A DNA stretch of 64,000 nucleotides from a bacterium (GTDB lineage: Bacteria; Deinococcota; Deinococci; Deinococcales; Deinococcaceae), in contig JAJZIR010000006.1 of assembly GCA_021810505.1 (NCBI GenBank), forward strand, positions 62,001 to 126,000, in the 5' to 3' direction. The notes under the pieces were generated by a model. The model had not been told where the DNA came from. It saw only the letters and a list, made by a program, of their open reading frames with translations, and made no database searches. A program made the position numbers and the translations under genes. Positions 1-9,841 of the stretch are shown here, in pieces (position 1 is the stretch's first letter; the number at the start of each line of letters is the position of its first letter).

Positions 1-2
1 CG

Positions 3-929
3 GGGGCCGAGGCGGGGAGCTTGACCCTGCGGGGAGCGGACGACCGCTTCAGGCACTGCGCCTGGGTGGGGTATACGCTGGAAGGCTTAGCTGGTCCGGG
101 TATGTCCGAAGAAGACGAGCGGCGCTGGTACCACGCCGGCGAAGCGGGCTGGGAGGCCGGCGAGCCGAGGGTCTTGCGCGGGGAGCAGGTGCGCGCGATT
201 AGCCGGCTCGGGGAAAACCCAGGGGCAGGTCTCAGCGGCATCGCGGCCAACCTCTGCATTCCGGTGCGCTACGGCGGAAAGGTTCTGGCGATTCTGAACC
301 TGGACGCCCGGCAAGATCCGCAGGCTTTCCAGGATGACTCGTGCCGCGCCGCCCGGCTCTTCGCCACGCAGCTGGCCGCCATTCTGCACGAGGCGGATTC
401 CCGGCGCCGCCTGGCCGAGGCAGCTAGGCGCGACCCACTCACCAACCTAGCCAACCGCCGGGACTTCGACCTGCATATACGCGAATGGACCGCGCGCAGC
501 CTGCGGCATCGCGAGCCGCTGGCGCTGATGATCCTGGACCTGCAGGGTTTCAAGGCCATCAACGACCGCCTGGGGCACGCCAGGGGCGACACCGCGCTGC
601 TGGAGGTGAGCCAGGCGCTAGAGCAGAGCTGCCGCGCCGACGACCTGGTCTTTCGCTGGGGGGGAGATGAATTCGCCCTGCTGCTACCCAAGACCGGAGC
701 AGAGGGCGCCTACCGGATCGCCCTGCGCCTGGCCGAGCGGATCGGCCAACTCCGAGTGGAGGGGATCCCTCTGGGCGCCAACATCGGCTTGGCCTGTACT
801 GATCAGGATGGCCAAGACCAAGACCGCTTGTTGGCGCTGGCCGACCAGCGGATGTACTGGGCCAAACAGCAGGCGCTCGCCTGCCTACCGATCTCCCAGG
901 CTTCCGGAGACGGGGCCGCGCTGGACTGA
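3..929 (+). CDS. GAF-GGDEF diguanylate cyclase, 5' end cut by window edge
   Basis: The frame is open to the left edge, so the true start probably lies outside; the first in-window start would be TTG at 21. Counting from that TTG, residues 1-125 look like the later part of a GAF sensor domain. Residues 137-290 form a GGDEF domain with an intact GGDEF motif at 214-218. An RxxD inhibitory site (R205-D208) sits exactly five residues before it. GGDEF proteins make cyclic di-GMP from two GTP; the intact I-site predicts product feedback inhibition. The GAF ligand is unknown. The gene converges with the minus-strand hydrolase and the two overlap by 45 bases at their 3' ends. Confidence 0.85.
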   Translation, partial: GAEAGSLTLRGADDRFRHCAWVGYTLEGLAGPGMSEEDERRWYHAGEAGWEAGEPRVLRGEQVRAISRLGENPGAGLSGIAANLCIPVRYGGKVLAILNLDARQDPQAFQDDSCRAARLFATQLAAILHEADSRRRLAEAARRDPLTNLANRRDFDLHIREWTARSLRHREPLALMILDLQGFKAINDRLGHARGDTALLEVSQALEQSCRADDLVFRWGGDEFALLLPKTGAEGAYRIALRLAERIGQLRVEGIPLGANIGLACTDQDGQDQDRLLALADQRMYWAKQQALACLPISQASGDGAALD

Positions 930-1670
930 GCGGCTGGCGTAGTGCAGAACCCGCTCGGCTAGCTCGGGCCGCTCCGAGATCAGGCCGTGACCGCCGTCGA
1001 GCAGGCGCAGGGCGGCTAGGGATGGAAATCTCTCGGCGAGCCTGAAGGTGTCCGCCGGCGACACCGCGAGGTCGCGCGATCCCTGCAGGATATAGACCGG
1101 GCAGCGCACCAGGTAGGCCCCAAGGTACGCGTCCAGCCCCAGGGAACGCAGTTCCCAGAGAGCTCGCAGCGGCATGGCCAGCTCACGGGTCAGCCGGGAG
1201 CGCAGCTGCGGGCTGTTCAGGTCCAGCTCCGGGGCGACTTCGCGGATACGCGAGATCAGGCCGGGGTCCTGTAGGCCCTGGCGCCCGAGGATCCGGACCC
1301 GGCCGCCTAGTAGGCCAGCCAGAGAGGCCAGGCGCACCGCTGGGTTGGCGTGGCGCCAGAAGGGGGCCACCAGGATCAAGGCGGCCGGCTGGAGACGGGG
1401 CGCGGCGGCGATCGCCAGCGAGGCCCCCATGGAGTAGCCCAGCAGCAGCTGCGGCTGGGCCAGCCCCCGCCAGGCCGCTCCGGCCGCCCGGCTCCAGTCC
1501 AAGCGCGTCCTCTGCGCCAGCTGCAGGAAGTCCGAGCCGAAGCCGGGTAGCTGGGGCACCGCGACCTCGAAACCGGCCGAGCGCAGTGCCGCTGCGATAG
1601 AGGAAAGCTCGCCCGGGGTACCGCCGAAGCCGTGGAGCAACAAAGCCCCTGGGGGAGGCGCGGCGATCAT
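885..1670 (-). CDS. alpha/beta hydrolase (carboxylesterase-like)
   Basis: A 261-residue single-domain alpha/beta hydrolase. An oxyanion-loop HGFGG follows the first strand. The nucleophile elbow GYSMG places Ser at 80, Asp200 lies in QGSRD and His228 in DGGHG, giving a complete catalytic triad. No signal peptide is seen, so it should act in the cytoplasm, probably on small esters; the substrate cannot be read from the sequence. Its ATG overlaps the stop of the upstream cobA-hemD gene by 4 bases, so the two are translationally coupled in one minus-strand operon. I see no functional reason for that pairing. Confidence 0.8.
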   Translation of the reverse strand: MIAAPPPGALLLHGFGGTPGELSSIAAALRSAGFEVAVPQLPGFGSDFLQLAQRTRLDWSRAAGAAWRGLAQPQLLLGYSMGASLAIAAAPRLQPAALILVAPFWRHANPAVRLASLAGLLGGRVRILGRQGLQDPGLISRIREVAPELDLNSPQLRSRLTRELAMPLRALWELRSLGLDAYLGAYLVRCPVYILQGSRDLAVSPADTFRLAERFPSLAALRLLDGGHGLISERPELAERVLHYASRSVQRGPVSGSLGDR

Positions 1671-3160
1671 ACCTCAGGCCGGGGGGTCAACAGCTCGAGG
1701 GCCGCAGCCACCAGAGCGTCCAGATCGGGGCGTTCCGCCAGGTGAATGCGCTGAAATCCGCCCTGGCGGGCTGCCTTAGCGGTCTGCGGCCCCATCCCCA
1801 CCACCGGACAAGAAGCTTTGCGGTCATCCGGGACCAGCGCGGCCAGCGCGCTGGCCGCGCTGGCCGAAGCGCATATCACCGCGTCGCAGGAGAGCAGCGC
1901 CTGGGCCTGCTGCGCGTTCGGGGTGACCGGCAAGGTCCTGTAAGCCTCCGCGCGCTGGACCCGCGCCCCACGCGCCAGCAGGCGCTCCTCCAGCTCCGCC
2001 TCGGCCAGCTGGCTGGTGGGGTGCAGGGCGCGCTGCCCCGGCAGGATGGGCAGCTCCTCGGCCAAGGGAACGGCACCCGGATGGCTGGGCAGGAAGTCGG
2101 CGCGCAGGCCTTGGCCCCCCAGGGCAGCGGCAGTCCCAGGGCCGACCGCAGCGATCCGGACCCCAGCCAACGCGCGGGCGTCCTTGCCCATCTCGGCCAG
2201 ATGCCCGAAGGTGGCTGCCACCGCCTGCGGGCTGGTCAGGAGCAACCAATCGAAAGCGCCGGAACAGAGCTGCTCCAGCGCGTCCCTCAGCTGCTGCGGC
2301 TGCCGGCTCTCCCCATAGCGCAGCAGCGCCAGCTCGAGCACTTCGGCTCCTAGCTCGAGGAAACGCCGAGCCAGCCGGCTGTTCCCTTCACGGCTCCTGG
2401 TCAGGACAATCTGTTTACCCGACAGCGGGCGGGTTTCGAACCAGGCCAGGCGGGGGCGCAACTCCACCGCCCGACCCACCACCACGATCGCCGGGGCACC
2501 CAAACCAGCCGCCGCAGCCTCTGCGGCGATGGACTGCAGCGAGGACTGCACTGTGCGCTGCTTTGGGGTGGTCCCCCACTGCACCACCGCGGCCGGGGTC
2601 GCCGCTGGCCAGCCGCTGCGCAGCAGCTCGGAGGCCACCGCGGCGAGAGTCTTCAGGCCCATCAGGATCACCAAGGTGTCCGCTTTGGGCCAGGGGGAAG
2701 GCGCAGAGCCAGGGGCCTGCTGGCCGGTAACCACCGCGAAACTGCGGCTCAGGCCGCGGTGCGTGACCGGAATCCCGGCGTAGGCCGCGGCGGCGATGGC
2801 GGAAGTCACGCCGGGAATGACCTCGAAGGGAATACCGGCCTCTCGGCAGGCCAGCAATTCCTCGCCGCCCCTGCCGAACACGAAGACGTCCCCACCCTTC
2901 AGCCGAGCCACCCGCTGACCTCCCCCGGCCAGGGCCTGCTCGACCAGCAGGGCGTTGATCTGCTCCTGAGGCAGGGACTCCCCGTACCCTTCCTTCCCGA
3001 CGTAGATGTGGCGGGCCTGGGGCGCGTGGGCGAGCAGGTCCGGATTGGCCAAGTGGTCGTAAAGCACCACGTCGGAGCACCCCAGCGCCTCGGCGCCGCG
3101 CAAGGTGAGCAGCCGGGAATCGCCCGGACCCGCTCCGATCAGAGAGACGAAGGCGCGCAC
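1667..3160 (-). CDS. cobA-hemD: fused uroporphyrinogen-III C-methyltransferase / uroporphyrinogen-III synthase
   Basis: A 497-residue two-domain enzyme of tetrapyrrole synthesis. Residues 1-245 are a SUMT (CobA) methyltransferase with GAGPGD near the N-terminus, YVGKEG, and LKGGDVFVFGRGGEE for SAM and substrate binding. Residues about 250-490 are a HemD-type synthase, weakly conserved as usual. HemD closes hydroxymethylbilane to uroporphyrinogen III and CobA methylates it to precorrin-2, so the fusion channels substrate toward siroheme or cobalamin. CobA-HemD fusions are known in several phyla. The GTG at 3160 is chosen because a -10 box lies 6 bases upstream. Siroheme would also serve sulfite reductase, but nothing links it to the sulfonate genes at 15-28 kb. 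Confidence 0.88.
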   Translation of the reverse strand: MRAFVSLIGAGPGDSRLLTLRGAEALGCSDVVLYDHLANPDLLAHAPQARHIYVGKEGYGESLPQEQINALLVEQALAGGGQRVARLKGGDVFVFGRGGEELLACREAGIPFEVIPGVTSAIAAAAYAGIPVTHRGLSRSFAVVTGQQAPGSAPSPWPKADTLVILMGLKTLAAVASELLRSGWPAATPAAVVQWGTTPKQRTVQSSLQSIAAEAAAAGLGAPAIVVVGRAVELRPRLAWFETRPLSGKQIVLTRSREGNSRLARRFLELGAEVLELALLRYGESRQPQQLRDALEQLCSGAFDWLLLTSPQAVAATFGHLAEMGKDARALAGVRIAAVGPGTAAALGGQGLRADFLPSHPGAVPLAEELPILPGQRALHPTSQLAEAELEERLLARGARVQRAEAYRTLPVTPNAQQAQALLSCDAVICASASAASALAALVPDDRKASCPVVGMGPQTAKAARQGGFQRIHLAERPDLDALVAAALELLTPRPEV

Positions 3161-3172
3161 GCCCCTAGGATA
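3158..3172 (-). promoter_or_regulatory. leaderless-type -10 box for cobA-hemD
   Basis: On the minus strand TATCCT is followed by AGGGGC and then the GTG start. The 6-base spacing means transcription should begin at or next to the start codon. No ribosome binding site is visible. Confidence 0.55.
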
Positions 3173-3251
3173 CCGGGCGAACCGCCGAGCGCGTGGCCGC
3201 TTTGTCCCTCAGCCGGTTGCTTCCGCCGCCTCAGCGGCGCAGAATAAGGCC

Positions 3252-3791
3252 ATGAGCGAGCTCGCTACCTTGGCTGGAGGATGCTTCTGGTGCCTGGAAG
3301 CGGTCTTTGTGGAGCTGGAGGGGGTAGAAGGCGTTACCTCCGGCTACACCGGAGGATGGGCCGAGCAGCCCAGCTACGCGCAGGTCTGCAGCGGGCGCAC
3401 CGGCCACGCCGAAGCGGTCCAGCTGCGCTTCGATCCAGCACAGATCCCTTATTCGGAACTCCTGGAGATCTTCTTCGCCATCCATGACCCCACCACCAAG
3501 GACCGCCAGGGCCACGATATCGGGCACCAGTACCGCTCGGCCATCTTCTACCACGACGAGGGGCAGAAGGCGGTGGCCGCAGGCCTGATCCGCTCCCTGG
3601 ACGAGGCGGGGGTCTATCCGGCCCCGATCGTCACCGAGCTGCTGCCGGTGGGGATCTTCTATCCGGCGGAGGTGGGCCACCAAGACTACTTCGCCAGAAA
3701 TCCGGACCAGCCCTATTGCCAGGCGGTCATCTCACCCAAGCTGGCTAAGTTCCGCAAGCGCTTCGCCCAGAAGCTGCGCGCCCCGGTCTGA
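3252..3791 (+). CDS. msrA: peptide-methionine (S)-S-oxide reductase MsrA
   Basis: A 179-residue MsrA that reduces methionine-S-sulfoxide in oxidised proteins. The GCFWC motif lies at the N-terminus (catalytic Cys11), followed by the usual SGYTGG, the DPT segment in the middle and GHQDYF near the C-terminus. I take the ATG at 3252 because it puts GCFWC ten residues in, as in the family. The frame stays open further upstream, but that extension has no MsrA similarity. It converges on metK with one base between the stop codons, leaving no room for a terminator. Protein-oxidation repair fits a Deinococcus-like lifestyle. Confidence 0.93.
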   Translation: MSELATLAGGCFWCLEAVFVELEGVEGVTSGYTGGWAEQPSYAQVCSGRTGHAEAVQLRFDPAQIPYSELLEIFFAIHDPTTKDRQGHDIGHQYRSAIFYHDEGQKAVAAGLIRSLDEAGVYPAPIVTELLPVGIFYPAEVGHQDYFARNPDQPYCQAVISPKLAKFRKRFAQKLRAPV

Positions 3792-3792
3792 G

Positions 3793-5001
3793 CTAGCCCA
3801 GCTTGGCCCGCAGGGCAGCCACCTGGTCGGTGCGCTCCCAGGGAAACTCGGAACGGCCGAAATGCCCGTAGGCAGCGGTTCTGGCATAGATCGGGCGCTG
3901 CAGATCCAGCTGCTCGATGATCGCTCGGGGGCGGGCGTCGAAGGGGTCTCCCCCTTGGATCAGATCAGCGATCTGCTGGTCGGAGACCCCGCGCAGGCCG
4001 GTCCCGAAGGTCTCCACCCGCACCGAAACCGGGTGGGCTCGGCCGATGGCGTAGGCGATCTCGACCAGCGCGCGGCGGGCCAGACCAGCGGCTACCAGGT
4101 TCTTGGCGATGTAGCGGGCGTAGTAGGCCCCAGAGCGATCGACCTTGGTGGGGTCCTTTCCGCTGAAAGCACCTCCGCCGTGCGGGACGGCACCGCCGTA
4201 GGTGTCGACGATGATCTTGCGGCCGGTCAAGCCGGTATCGCCGTGAGGGCCCCCGGTCACGAACGGGCCGGCGGGGTTGATGTGGCGGTGGGTCGCCTCG
4301 CGGAGCAGGGCTGGGGGGATGACCGGCTGCACCACCTGCTCCCAGACGTCCCTGCAGATCGTCTCCTGGGATATATCCTCGCGGTGCTGCGTGGACACCA
4401 CCACGGTGTCGACCCAGACCTCGCCGCTGTCCTCGCGCACCACGGTGACTTGCGCCTTGGCATCTGGGCGGAGGTAGTCGAGCTGGCCGCTCCTGCGCAG
4501 CTCGGCGAGCCGGCGTACTAGGCCGTGGGCCAGCACCAGCTGCAAGGGCATCAGCTCCGGCGTCTCATCGGTGGCGTAGCCGATCATCAGGCCCTGGTCG
4601 CCGGCTCCGACCTGGCTCAGGCGGTGCGCAGGGTCGCGCCGCTGAGCCTCGGTCAGGGCTCGCCACTCCTGCGAGGCGTTGACGCCGGCTTCGATGTCTG
4701 GGGACTGCTCGTCGATGGCGGTGATCACCGAGCAGGAGTCTGCGTCGAAGCCGAACTTAGCCCTGGTATACCCCACGCTGCGGACCGCGTCGCGCACCAC
4801 TTTGGGGATGTCGACATAGGCATCCTTGGCGGTGATCTCGCCGGCCACCATCACCAAGCCGGTGGTCACCAAGGTCTCGACCGCAACCCGAGCCGCCGGC
4901 TCTTGCCGCAAGAACTCGTCCAAGATGCTGTCGCTGATCAGGTCGGCCAGCTTGTCGGGATGGCCCTCCGAAACGGATTCAGATGTGAAATACTGGCGCA
5001 T
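3793..5001 (-). CDS. metK: S-adenosylmethionine synthetase MetK
   Basis: A 402-residue methionine adenosyltransferase, which makes SAM from ATP and methionine. Visible landmarks are SEGHPDK near the N-terminus, [23 protein letters not shown] and [16 protein letters not shown], all covering nucleotide and metal sites; length is normal. The ATG at 5001 is preferred over the GTG two codons upstream because that GTG lies inside a strong ribosome binding site (GGGAGGTG). It may be co-transcribed with the YbjQ-like pair upstream, 58 bases away. No SAM riboswitch is recognisable in that gap. Confidence 0.95.
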   Translation of the reverse strand: MRQYFTSESVSEGHPDKLADLISDSILDEFLRQEPAARVAVETLVTTGLVMVAGEITAKDAYVDIPKVVRDAVRSVGYTRAKFGFDADSCSVITAIDEQSPDIEAGVNASQEWRALTEAQRRDPAHRLSQVGAGDQGLMIGYATDETPELMPLQLVLAHGLVRRLAELRRSGQLDYLRPDAKAQVTVVREDSGEVWVDTVVVSTQHREDISQETICRDVWEQVVQPVIPPALLREATHRHINPAGPFVTGGPHGDTGLTGRKIIVDTYGGAVPHGGGAFSGKDPTKVDRSGAYYARYIAKNLVAAGLARRALVEIAYAIGRAHPVSVRVETFGTGLRGVSDQQIADLIQGGDPFDARPRAIIEQLDLQRPIYARTAAYGHFGRSEFPWERTDQVAALRAKLG

Positions 5002-5059
5002 CGCCACCTCCCGCGCCCCGGCGGAACGCCGCGTGAGTATAGCAAATGCGCCGGCGGCC

Positions 5060-5872
5060 TTAACCGTTGACCGAGAGGACCACTTGGGGATGGGCTAGGG
5101 CCGGGGAGATGTCCCCGGCGATCGGGAGCACCGCCGTGCCGATGGCGAAGAATTCGATCACGTGGGGTTGCCAGTTGTGGTTGCGCTCATGCACCACCAC
5201 CCCGGTCACCCCTTCGGCGCCGGCCCCCAGGGCCTCCTTCTGCATCCGCTCCATGGCCAGCTCGCGGGCGTCGTAGAGAGCCTGGCTGAACTGGGTGATC
5301 TCCACGTTGCGGCCGATGTTCCCCAGAGAGCGCATGACCCCCTGGTGAGCGACGTGGTAGACGCAGCTCCCCATCACCATTTCCAGCGGCCGGTATCCTG
5401 ACTGCAGCAGCGTCCAAAAATCCTGCCCGGACAGATCGGAGGTGAAGGGCTGCCCTTGGAGACCTTTGAAACCTTCCTTGCCCTCGCGGTGGACCACCGC
5501 CGTACCGATGGCCATAAATTCCAGCAGGTCCTTGTCCCACTCCAGAGCCTTGACCTCCAAGCGCACACCGACGATGCCGTCGGCGTGGCAGGCCTGAGCC
5601 TCCTGGCGCATACGGGCCATGGCCAGCTCACGAGCCTGGTACATCGCCTCAGACAGCACGGTCAGCTCCTGATTGCGGCTCCAGCTGCCGTACTGGATTC
5701 CGACGTGGTAGATGCAGCTGCCCAACACCAGACCGACCGGCTCGAAACCGACCTCGCGCACCAGCAGGAATTCATTGACCGTGAGGTCAGAAGTGAAGAT
5801 GCCGCCGTGCTGGCCGCTCTGCCTGAGATTGGCCAAGCGCTCCAGCGCGGCTGCAGGTAGTTGGTCGCTCAT
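5060..5872 (-). CDS. tandem YbjQ-like (UPF0145) domain protein
   Basis: 270 residues with two YbjQ-like repeats. The first covers about residues 22-125 and the second about 140-255. Each starts with a FTSDL-type strand, carries a GSCIYHV or GSCVYHV motif, then an ARELAM/RM helix, and ends in a beta strand with FMAIGTAV or FFAIGTAV. YbjQ-family proteins are small beta/alpha proteins, pentameric in known structures, annotated as putative heavy-metal binding, with no agreed function. Here two copies are fused. It overlaps the next upstream gene by 4 bases, and that gene has the same two-domain plan. Confidence 0.72.
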   Translation of the reverse strand: MSDQLPAAALERLANLRQSGQHGGIFTSDLTVNEFLLVREVGFEPVGLVLGSCIYHVGIQYGSWSRNQELTVLSEAMYQARELAMARMRQEAQACHADGIVGVRLEVKALEWDKDLLEFMAIGTAVVHREGKEGFKGLQGQPFTSDLSGQDFWTLLQSGYRPLEMVMGSCVYHVAHQGVMRSLGNIGRNVEITQFSQALYDARELAMERMQKEALGAGAEGVTGVVVHERNHNWQPHVIEFFAIGTAVLPIAGDISPALAHPQVVLSVNG

Positions 5873-6795
5873 AAGGGCTCCTGTTGCAGCGCGTCCCGCT
5901 GCAGGGGGCTGGTGTCTTCGAGGTCTAGGACCGGGCGCACGCCCAAGCTGCCCACCGGGCTGGGCCTAGCCGTCCGGCTGCCGTCCAGGATCGCGGTACC
6001 GACAGCGATGTGGCGCGCGAGGTAGCGGTTGGGGTTGTCCTCCCCGCCTTCAAAGCAGAGCAGCTCCGAAAACTGGGTGCTGCCCAGCACGCCGTTGCCC
6101 TGGCGGGCGGCGTCTTGGCGCATCCCCTCGATGGCCCTGAGCTGCACGCTCCTGGCAAAGTGGGAGAGCTGCCCGGCCTCCTGGTTCCACCAGGTCATCT
6201 GGCCAGCTGCCCGCCCGGACCAGTCGGTCAGCCACTCGTAGCTGGCCCCCACGGCCAGGCCGACGGGCAGAACCCCCAGGTCCAGCAGGCGGACAAACTC
6301 CAGGGCCGGCACCGAGGCGATGGGCACTTCCTCGGCAGGAGCCAACCCGTCCACCCGGACCGCCGTCCCCACCGCCATGAAGTCCATGCTGTCGACCTGG
6401 CCTAAATTCCTCGAGGTCTTGAGCGTCACGTCGACCACCGCGTTGGCCCCTAAGCTCCTGGCTTCTTGCGCGAGCCGGGAGAGGGTCAAGTCCCAGCCTT
6501 CCCGGTGGCCGTGGGTCCAGGAGTAGCCGAAGTGGAACCAGCAGGTCCCGGAGACCAAGCCGAGCGGGTGGATTCCCTGGCTCCTAGCCAGGGCCAGCTC
6601 GGCCGGCCGCAGGGTGCTGATCCAGGGCACCTTCCCCGCAGCCGTGTCGGCTAGGCGCTGGTGGACGAATTGGGGCAAGGCACCGCGGGAAAGCGCCTCC
6701 GCCCACTGCTGATCGCGCAGCTGTTCCTCGGGAGAGGGCTGCTGCGGCGCGAGGCCGGCCAGCTGATCCTTGAGGTTCTTGAAAAATCTGTCCAA
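5869..6795 (-). CDS. second tandem YbjQ-like domain protein
   Basis: 308 residues, a more diverged relative of the neighbour with two YbjQ-like units (about residues 55-150 and 160-280). GTCWFHFGYS and DFMAVGTAV in unit one, and HIAVGTAIL in unit two, show the shared fold. The GSCxYHV motif is degraded in the second unit. The TTG at 6795 is preceded by GGGAGGC, a reasonable ribosome binding site. A -10-like TACACT lies at 6824-6829 on the minus strand. It probably arose by duplication of the neighbouring gene and heads a three-gene operon ending in metK. Function is unknown. Confidence 0.65.
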   Translation of the reverse strand: MDRFFKNLKDQLAGLAPQQPSPEEQLRDQQWAEALSRGALPQFVHQRLADTAAGKVPWISTLRPAELALARSQGIHPLGLVSGTCWFHFGYSWTHGHREGWDLTLSRLAQEARSLGANAVVDVTLKTSRNLGQVDSMDFMAVGTAVRVDGLAPAEEVPIASVPALEFVRLLDLGVLPVGLAVGASYEWLTDWSGRAAGQMTWWNQEAGQLSHFARSVQLRAIEGMRQDAARQGNGVLGSTQFSELLCFEGGEDNPNRYLARHIAVGTAILDGSRTARPSPVGSLGVRPVLDLEDTSPLQRDALQQEPL

Positions 6796-6914
6796 GGCGT
6801 ACGCCTCCCTGGTGAACGCTAGCAGTGTAGCGCAAGGCAGGGTCCGGTGTCTTTGGTGGATCGCACACCGCCCAGCCGGGCAGCCAACCTTAAAATCGAA
6901 ATGGGGTTGACGAC

Positions 6915-8447
6915 TTGGATTACGACCTGATCGCCGTCGGCGGAGGGCACAACGCTCTGGTCGCCGCCGCGTACGCCGCCCGCGCCGGGCTCAGGGTGGC
7001 CGTCTTCGAGCGGAGGGAACTGATCGGTGGGGCGGTCTCCACCGCCGAGCTGGTCCCTGGGTACCGCTTCGACCTGGGCGGCAGCGCGCACATCCTGATC
7101 CGGCTCACCCCGATCGTCGAGGAGCTGGAGCTCACCCGCTACGGGCTGGAATACCTGGAACTCGACCCGCTATTTCACTGCTCGGATGGCTTTCGCCCCT
7201 GGTTCATCTGGAGAGATGTCCAGCGCACCTGCCGGGAGCTGGAAGACCGCTTCCCCGGGCAAGGGGAAGCCTATGCGCGCTTCCTGGAGGACTGGACGCC
7301 CTTCGCTGAGGCAGTCAAGGAGGTATTCCTCAGCGTTCCCAGCCCGCTGGAGCTGGGCCGCAAGGTGGTGTGGGGAGCCGGGCTGGGCCGGGACTGGAAG
7401 CGGCGGCTCGGACAGGTGCTGCGGCCCTACGGCGAGGTGGCCAGGGAGTATTTCCTGGACGAACGGGTACGGGCTCCGCTGGTGTGGATGGCGGCGCAGT
7501 CCGGGCCTCCTCCCAGCGATCCGCTCAGCGCCCCCTTCCTGCTCTGGCACCCGCTCTACCACCAGGGAGGTATCGCCAGGCCCAGGGGAGGATCCGGCGG
7601 GCTGACCCAGGCGCTGGCAGCCGCCATCTCCGCCCACGGTGGCGAGGTCCACCTGAGCGCGCAAGTCGAGCGGATCCTGATCGAAAACGGCAGGGCCAGC
7701 GGGATCCAGCTGGCCGGCGGGGAGCGCTACACCGCCGGCGCCCTGCTGAGCGGGACCCACCTGCTGGAAACCGTCCGGATGCTCCCAGAGCAGTGGGTCC
7801 CTCCAGCGGCCAGGGCAGTGCGGGTCGGCAACGGCTTCGGGGTGATCCTGCGCCTGGCCCTCCGGGGACAAGTCCGCTACGCCGCGGCGCCTGGCCCAGA
7901 AGCCCGCACCGGCCTGGGCCTGCTGATCCGCGGCGAGCGGCAGCTCCAGCGAGCCTACGGGCAGTACCTGGCCGGCGACCCCACCTCGGATCCCCCGCTG
8001 GTGGCGATGTCCTTCTCCGCGGTCGACCCCAGCCTAGCCCCCCCAGGGGACGAAGTGCTCTGGCTGTGGGCGCAGTACTACCCCTACCAGCTGGCCAGCG
8101 GGAACTGGGAGCTGCGGGCTGCCGAAGTGCGCGAGAGCTTACTGCGTAGCTTCGAGCACTACGCTCCGGGAACCCGGGAACAGATCGCCGGCGAGTTGTT
8201 CCAGACCCCGCTTTGGCTGGAGCGCGAGCTGGGACTGCGCCGGGGCAACGTGATGCACCTGGAGATGAGCCTGGACCAGATGTTCAGCATGCGCCCTTTC
8301 CTGGGAGCGGCCCAGTACCGCTGGCCGGGCCTGCAAGGGCTGTACATCACCGGCGCCAGCACCCACCCAGGAGGCGGGATCATGGGGGCCAGCGGGCGCA
8401 GCGCGGCCCGGATCCTGCTGCGCGACCACCGGCGCCGCCGGGGATGA
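6915..8447 (+). CDS. crtO: beta-carotene ketolase CrtO
   Basis: A 510-residue FAD-dependent CrtI-superfamily enzyme. The N-terminus has the dinucleotide-binding pattern [18 protein letters not shown] and the C-terminus the FAD motif [16 protein letters not shown]. Length and residue pattern match the characterised CrtO ketolase of Deinococcus radiodurans closely, including the [20 protein letters not shown] segment. It should add a 4-keto group to the beta-ionone ring of a monocyclic carotenoid. No in-frame ATG or GTG suits the N-terminus, so I use the TTG at 6915. TAAAAT at 6891-6896 is a likely -10 element. It is first in an operon in which each following gene overlaps the one before. Confidence 0.88.
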   Translation: MDYDLIAVGGGHNALVAAAYAARAGLRVAVFERRELIGGAVSTAELVPGYRFDLGGSAHILIRLTPIVEELELTRYGLEYLELDPLFHCSDGFRPWFIWRDVQRTCRELEDRFPGQGEAYARFLEDWTPFAEAVKEVFLSVPSPLELGRKVVWGAGLGRDWKRRLGQVLRPYGEVAREYFLDERVRAPLVWMAAQSGPPPSDPLSAPFLLWHPLYHQGGIARPRGGSGGLTQALAAAISAHGGEVHLSAQVERILIENGRASGIQLAGGERYTAGALLSGTHLLETVRMLPEQWVPPAARAVRVGNGFGVILRLALRGQVRYAAAPGPEARTGLGLLIRGERQLQRAYGQYLAGDPTSDPPLVAMSFSAVDPSLAPPGDEVLWLWAQYYPYQLASGNWELRAAEVRESLLRSFEHYAPGTREQIAGELFQTPLWLERELGLRRGNVMHLEMSLDQMFSMRPFLGAAQYRWPGLQGLYITGASTHPGGGIMGASGRSAARILLRDHRRRRG

Positions 8448-9841
8448 CCTACCTGGAGTTCCTGCTCATCTTCCTGCTCCCACCGCTGGCTTGGCTGCTG
8501 GCCCACCCTAGAGGGCCAGCCGGCCAGCGCTGGCTGCCCCTCCTGATGTCCGCGGCAGCCCTGCTCTACACCGCACCCTGGGATAACTATCTGGTCTTCA
8601 AAGGAGTCTGGGTCTACGGCCGCGGCCGGGTCCTCGGAACCATCCTGTACGTCCCCATCGAGGAGTACCTGTTCTTCTTGTTGCAACCCCTGGCGACCGG
8701 CTGGTGGGCGCTGTGGGCTGAGCCAGTCGAGCGGGCGCTGCCTCAACGAGGCGCGCTGGTGCGCTGGGGGGGCCTAGCCGCCTGCGCATCCCTCAGCCTG
8801 CTGGGGGCCGCGCTGCTGCTGGAGGGGCGCCACGCGCTCTATCTCGGCTTGATCCTGGCCTGGGCCGGCCCAGTCCTAGCCGCGCAGTGGGCTTTCGGGG
8901 GCGACCTGCTGTACCAGCAGGTCGCCCCGCTGCTGCGCGGCGTGGCCTTGCCCACCCTCTACCTGTGGGCCGCCGACGACCTGGCAATCCACCTGGGAAT
9001 CTGGCGGATCAGCGCGCAGTTCAGCTCAGGGTTTCAGCTGCTCGGTTTACCCCTGGAAGAGGCGGTGTTCTTCCTGGTCACCAATGTGCTGGTGGTGCAG
9101 GGGGTCTTGCTGCTCCGCCACCCTCTGGCCAGGGCGAGAGCCCTGGCGCTAGGTCGGTCGCTCCGGCCCTGGTCCCTGCTCTTGGCCTTAGGGCTGGCCC
9201 TCAACATCCCGGTACCGCTGTGGCCGAGGGGGTTTCTGGACCTGGCCACCGCCTCGACGGTCTGCCTAGCGCTCTCGGCCCTGCTGTGGGCCGGAGAACG
9301 GCTGGGCGGGCGAGCCATCCTGCTGGCGCTGCTGGTCTGCGCCATCGGTTGGGCAGTGGAGTGGGTGGGGAGCCACAGCGGCCTACCCTTCGGTTCCTAC
9401 CGCTATCCCGAGCAACCCCTCACGCTGCTGGGGGTCCCGCTGCTGGTCCCACTGGGCTGGTGGGCTATGAGCGTGGCCGCCCTGTCGCTGGCCCGGGGCC
9501 GGGCCTGGCTGGCTGGACTGCTGATGGTAGGTTGGGACCTCGGCCTAGAGCCGCTGATGACCCACTACCGGGTCTGGACCTGGAGCGGCGGGAGCAGCTA
9601 CTATGGGGTGCCTCTGCTCAACTTTGTGAGCTGGTGGTGGGTGGGGTCGTTGCTATGCTTGCTGATCACTTGGTTGGCTCCCCGATTGAAGGAGCGAGAA
9701 TTTGCCTGGACGTACCGGCTCGAAACGCTCTTCTTGCCCGCAGGCCTGCTTCTGCTCGGCTTCTATCTGGCCGCAGCCCTCACCGCGCTGGCGATGGGGT
9801 TGCTGACATGGATCTCGTCGCTCGGGGCTTCCAGCGCCTGA
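8444..9841 (+). CDS. crtYcd-cruF: fused lycopene cyclase (CrtYcd) and carotenoid 1',2'-hydratase (CruF)
   Basis: 465 residues, membrane protein throughout. Residues 1-95 and about 115-225 are two repeats of the heterodimeric-type lycopene cyclase domain (CrtYc and CrtYd); the diagnostic PIEEYLFF and PLEEAVFF motifs each end a repeat. Residues about 235-450 form a CruF/COG2324 domain with [16 protein letters not shown] and [18 protein letters not shown]. CrtYcd closes a beta ring on one end of lycopene; CruF hydrates the 1',2' bond at the other. In D. radiodurans, as I recall, these are separate genes, so the fusion is notable. The start overlaps crtO by ATGA. Confidence 0.83.
   Translation: MTYLEFLLIFLLPPLAWLLAHPRGPAGQRWLPLLMSAAALLYTAPWDNYLVFKGVWVYGRGRVLGTILYVPIEEYLFFLLQPLATGWWALWAEPVERALPQRGALVRWGGLAACASLSLLGAALLLEGRHALYLGLILAWAGPVLAAQWAFGGDLLYQQVAPLLRGVALPTLYLWAADDLAIHLGIWRISAQFSSGFQLLGLPLEEAVFFLVTNVLVVQGVLLLRHPLARARALALGRSLRPWSLLLALGLALNIPVPLWPRGFLDLATASTVCLALSALLWAGERLGGRAILLALLVCAIGWAVEWVGSHSGLPFGSYRYPEQPLTLLGVPLLVPLGWWAMSVAALSLARGRAWLAGLLMVGWDLGLEPLMTHYRVWTWSGGSSYYGVPLLNFVSWWWVGSLLCLLITWLAPRLKEREFAWTYRLETLFLPAGLLLLGFYLAAALTALAMGLLTWISSLGASSA

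Noticed and set aside
5002-5059. SAM riboswitch upstream of metK
   Set aside because: The gap is only 58 bases and contains no SAM-I/II/III-like paired elements, only a ribosome binding site.
6901-6930. Nine-codon leader peptide overlapping the crtO start
   Set aside because: An ATG just after the -10 box opens a 9-codon frame, but there is no hairpin or attenuator-like structure and the length is expected by chance.
8887-9807. A 300-codon N-terminal extension of the acyltransferase gene
   Set aside because: This in-frame open stretch overlaps the cyclase-hydratase gene completely and reads as low-complexity Arg/Gly/Pro sequence, typical of a high-GC shadow frame.
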